NCBI GenBank assembly: GCA_013398015.1
Contig: VZRR01002166.1
Location: 338,197 to 402,196 of the forward strand
Source of the DNA: Oreocharis arfaki
Lineage: Eukaryota > Chordata > Aves > Passeriformes > Paramythiidae
Length of the DNA: 64,000 bases
Reading direction: 5' to 3'
The position numbers and the translations under genes are program-made. The notes below the pieces were generated by a model. That model searched no databases. It saw only the letters and a program-made list of their open reading frames with translations, and was not told the origin of the DNA. Positions 61,603-64,000 of the stretch are shown here, one piece after another. The stretch's first letter is position 1. Each line of letters opens with the position of its first letter.

Positions 61603-61944
61603 GCTATGTACCGAGGCAGCTTCATTAAGATAGCCACCCAAATTTTACTCTATTTTTTCTTACTTGGGATGAAGCAGTGCACAACTGGACTATATTTAAT
61701 TTGATAAACATAATTCTCCTCTGAGAAACTCAATCCCATCTCAGTATAATTCATGAGTCCTGTGACATTTGATTAAATTAGCTAATCCAAATAATTTCTT
61801 TCTTCACAGCTTACCTAGGTGAAAATATAAACCCCATTACACAAAAAGCCAACAAATGCTTAGAAAGGTCCATAGGCTTTGGGTAACAAAGAACTCAGGT
61901 ACAGGAATTGCCATTTAAAATAGCCTGTAATTAAAATACCTGTC

Positions 61945-61979
61945 TGTGTGTGGGTACATGCATGTACTGTGCACACACA
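61945..61979. repeat. Nested palindrome within TG/CA sequence
   Basis: A 14-base perfect palindrome GTACATGCATGTAC (61954-61967) is flanked by TGTGTGTG on the left (61945-61952) and CACACACA on the right (61972-61979), which pair with each other. Together they could extrude as a 35-base cruciform with a small asymmetry. Confidence 0.85.
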
Positions 61980-62559
61980 TAGGACTTGGAGAAATGAACA
62001 TTGAATTTTAACCCTGGAAATTGGTGTAGAATGTCATTAAATAAGGTATATGCTTCTCAATTTTGGCTCATATGTCACTTTTCACAGCCTGCTAGGGAGC
62101 ACAAGTGCTCGCTGAGCCCAGCCTTGCTTTTCTTCACCGCCATAAATGATGCTCCGTGCATTACAAAGTTCTTTTCTGCACAAACTGTGACTCAGTGCTT
62201 TTCTGGATCCAGCATGTGTATGTATTTACTGTTTAAGTCTCAGGTATTTCCTATCCAATGGAAATCTTGGCTAAATCCACTGGAACTACAGAAGTATATG
62301 TTGCTTGGCATTACTGAGAGTATCCAAATGTCAGATTATTTTAAAAAGAACTAAAAAGAGTTTTACTGTTTATCTATAAACATTTGTAGGAGGGAGTGTG
62401 AACCAACCAAACCTGCCGTGTGAAGCTCAGCAAAGTCCATCCTAGCAGTAATTAAGGAAAGTCTGTGGAAGTGTGTGGTCCTGTAAGACCCGGCTAGCAG
62501 CATTGTGTGCCATGTTTAGCCATGACTGGCAGGACTGGAGGGCAGTTTATGCCCCAGGA

Positions 62560-62910
62560 ATTGTGAGGGCTGTTCCCCTGAGAGCACCTCGGTAGTGGTC
62601 CCACAGAGGCTGTGAACTGCAGTGAGTGTCAGAATCTGGTACGTCATCGTTCCAGCAGGAACAGCCTCAAACATGATTTGGCACCACTGGCGTTGTTTCC
62701 AACCATCAGTAGAAAACATAAAACCTCCGCAGCGGTGTCTACATGTCCGAAAGAGCAAGTGCCCACCATCAGAGAAGACCTCCATGCTTTCTGGGCTTTG
62801 GCCATGGCCAGAGTGACTGCAGCAGGTTGATGTGAATGCAGTGTCATGCCAGGCACACCTGGGCACCAGTGTGTGTGTGAGCTCCGGGCACGGCCCTGTC
62901 AGGGAGCTGA
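62560..62910. other. GC-richer unclassified stretch in intron 4
   Basis: Several CpG and long overlapping open frames on both strands (181 codons on -, 72 codons on +) set this apart from its surroundings. I could not match it to a known repeat or protein. The frames are read in opposite directions over the same bases, which suggests base composition rather than coding. Confidence 0.4.
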
Positions 62911-64000
62911 CACTGCAGGTGCCCGTGTTGTTCCCTTCCCCAGCCAGCTGGAAAAGCTGATAATGGTTGGACTTCAGGGATAATTGCACTTGAACCCTTC
63001 CAGCTGCTCCAGTGCAATCAGCAGAGGAGGAAGACAAAAGGGCGGAGTGAAACAAAGACACTCAAAAGTAGAATCAGTCCCCTGCCTCTGTTCCTGTTTC
63101 ATAGCTTGGATCTGCCAGTTCTGGCAATCTCCTTCATTCACATCAGTGCTAGACAGAAGGGAATATGGCCAGTGAACTCTGGGAATAAAGCTCCTCTGAT
63201 TCCCTTCTTTGCAGGCTTTTGTTGTCACATCAGTGCTAGGGAGCCACTTGAAAAGGCCATGGTGTCTTAAACACTGACAGAAATGCTGCAGACATGTGAA
63301 TCCTGAGTGCTGCTTCTCCTTTTTTCTTCAAGTTCTGATCAAATGCTTGCAGAAAAGCTTGTGTTGGAGACCTCTGAATGACACAGTGTCACTGTTCAGA
63401 TGCACAGGGGCAGTGGCTGCCAGCACAGCACTCGGATAAACAAGTGCTGCACCAGGGACCATGTGTGCTTCAGCTCTCCCAGGACACAGCCTCTGTGCTG
63501 TGCTGTGCCTGGCATTTTGACTCACACACTGTAATATTTACTGCTTGCACCACCTTCCCATACTGGTATCTTGTAGCTGAAGCTTTTGGCATTACTTGTA
63601 ATTTGAAAGCAGCCTTCTCTTCTGTTTACCTGAATGCCATGCTGCCAGCCTGGGGTTTTAAGCTGAGCACCTAGCAGTGGGAATCTCAAAAGCACTTAAC
63701 TCTCCAAGGAACTAAATTTTCCCTTTAGATTTACGTTACTGAAGTTGTTCCTGCAACACTGAAAATCTATTTTCTCTCCTTCCAAAAATCAGCTATGAAT
63801 TCAAGCTTTGGCCAAGCATGCTTAAGCCTTGCTTTGCAAGAGCCTATTCCCCTGTTAGCACATCCACTTTTTGGATTCAGTCCCTTAACAGAAGAGCTGG
63901 AGCTCTGCTCTTCAGAGGTAGAAACCCAGGGTGCAGTTCCCAGAAATGATGCAAGAAATACAGCAGGAAAAAATGTTGGGGTGAGCGCAAGCAAGACCGA

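Larger units (their letters stand above)
59777..64000 (+). other. ERBB4: ERBB4 intron 4, 5' portion
   Basis: The sequence after the donor is non-coding to the right edge. I looked for the following ERBB4 exon, a short Cys-rich segment with the CHKSC-type spacing, and did not find it, so intron 4 is longer than 4.2 kb. Contents of note are an 18-base perfect palindrome at 61585-61602, a nested TG/CA palindrome at 61945-61979 and a GC-richer patch at about 62560-62910. The open frame of 181 codons on the - strand (62516-63061) has no recognisable domain. Confidence 0.8.

Noticed and set aside
62516..63061. 181-codon open frame on the - strand
   Set aside because: It overlaps another long frame on the + strand over the same bases and has no recognisable family features.
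59777..64000. Next ERBB4 exon (Cys-rich segment)
   Set aside because: No Cys-spaced open segment flanked by splice sites was found; intron 4 appears to continue past the window.

Overview
The window looks like a piece of a bird nuclear genome. The evidence is AT-leaning, gene-poor sequence with no long open frames, plus CR1 LINE fragments of the avian type. A 3'-end CR1 copy on the + strand at 18134-18349 ends in the typical TTCTGTGATT-like tail. A 5'-truncated CR1 lies on the - strand at 52936-53320, and a much older CR1 relative sits at 36380-36944. Placement as a bird rests on these repeats and on the exon below; the species cannot be named from the sequence alone.

Only one coding segment is supported: a 135-base exon at 59642-59776 on the + strand with intact splice sites. 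Its translation is recognisably exon 4 of ERBB4 (the HER4 receptor tyrosine kinase), the last part of extracellular ligand-binding domain I. The gene is therefore read left to right. Positions 1-59641 are the 3' part of intron 3, and 59777-64000 is the 5' part of intron 4. I looked for exon 3 upstream and exon 5 downstream and found neither, which fits the very long introns known for ERBB4 in vertebrates.

The remaining roughly 63.8 kb is intronic. It holds three CR1-type LINE remnants, a short possible LINE reverse-transcriptase relic of another kind (41937-42119), a MIR-like SINE core (about 13770-13852), four clear microsatellites, homopolymer T runs, some local GC/CpG-rich patches of unknown origin (about 6.4, 32.2-32.6, 35.4 and 62.6 kb), several perfect palindromes or hairpins, and AT-rich blocks with POU-octamer, homeodomain and RFX-like motifs that may be conserved regulatory elements. 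Other open frames (up to 210 codons) look like chance: they lack recognisable domains, supporting splice context or conserved motifs.

I did not find a previously undescribed multi-gene system. The most useful leads are the amino-acid differences in the ERBB4 exon, the open frame through its 5' splice site, the LINE relic, and the clustered palindromes and motif blocks inside the intron.
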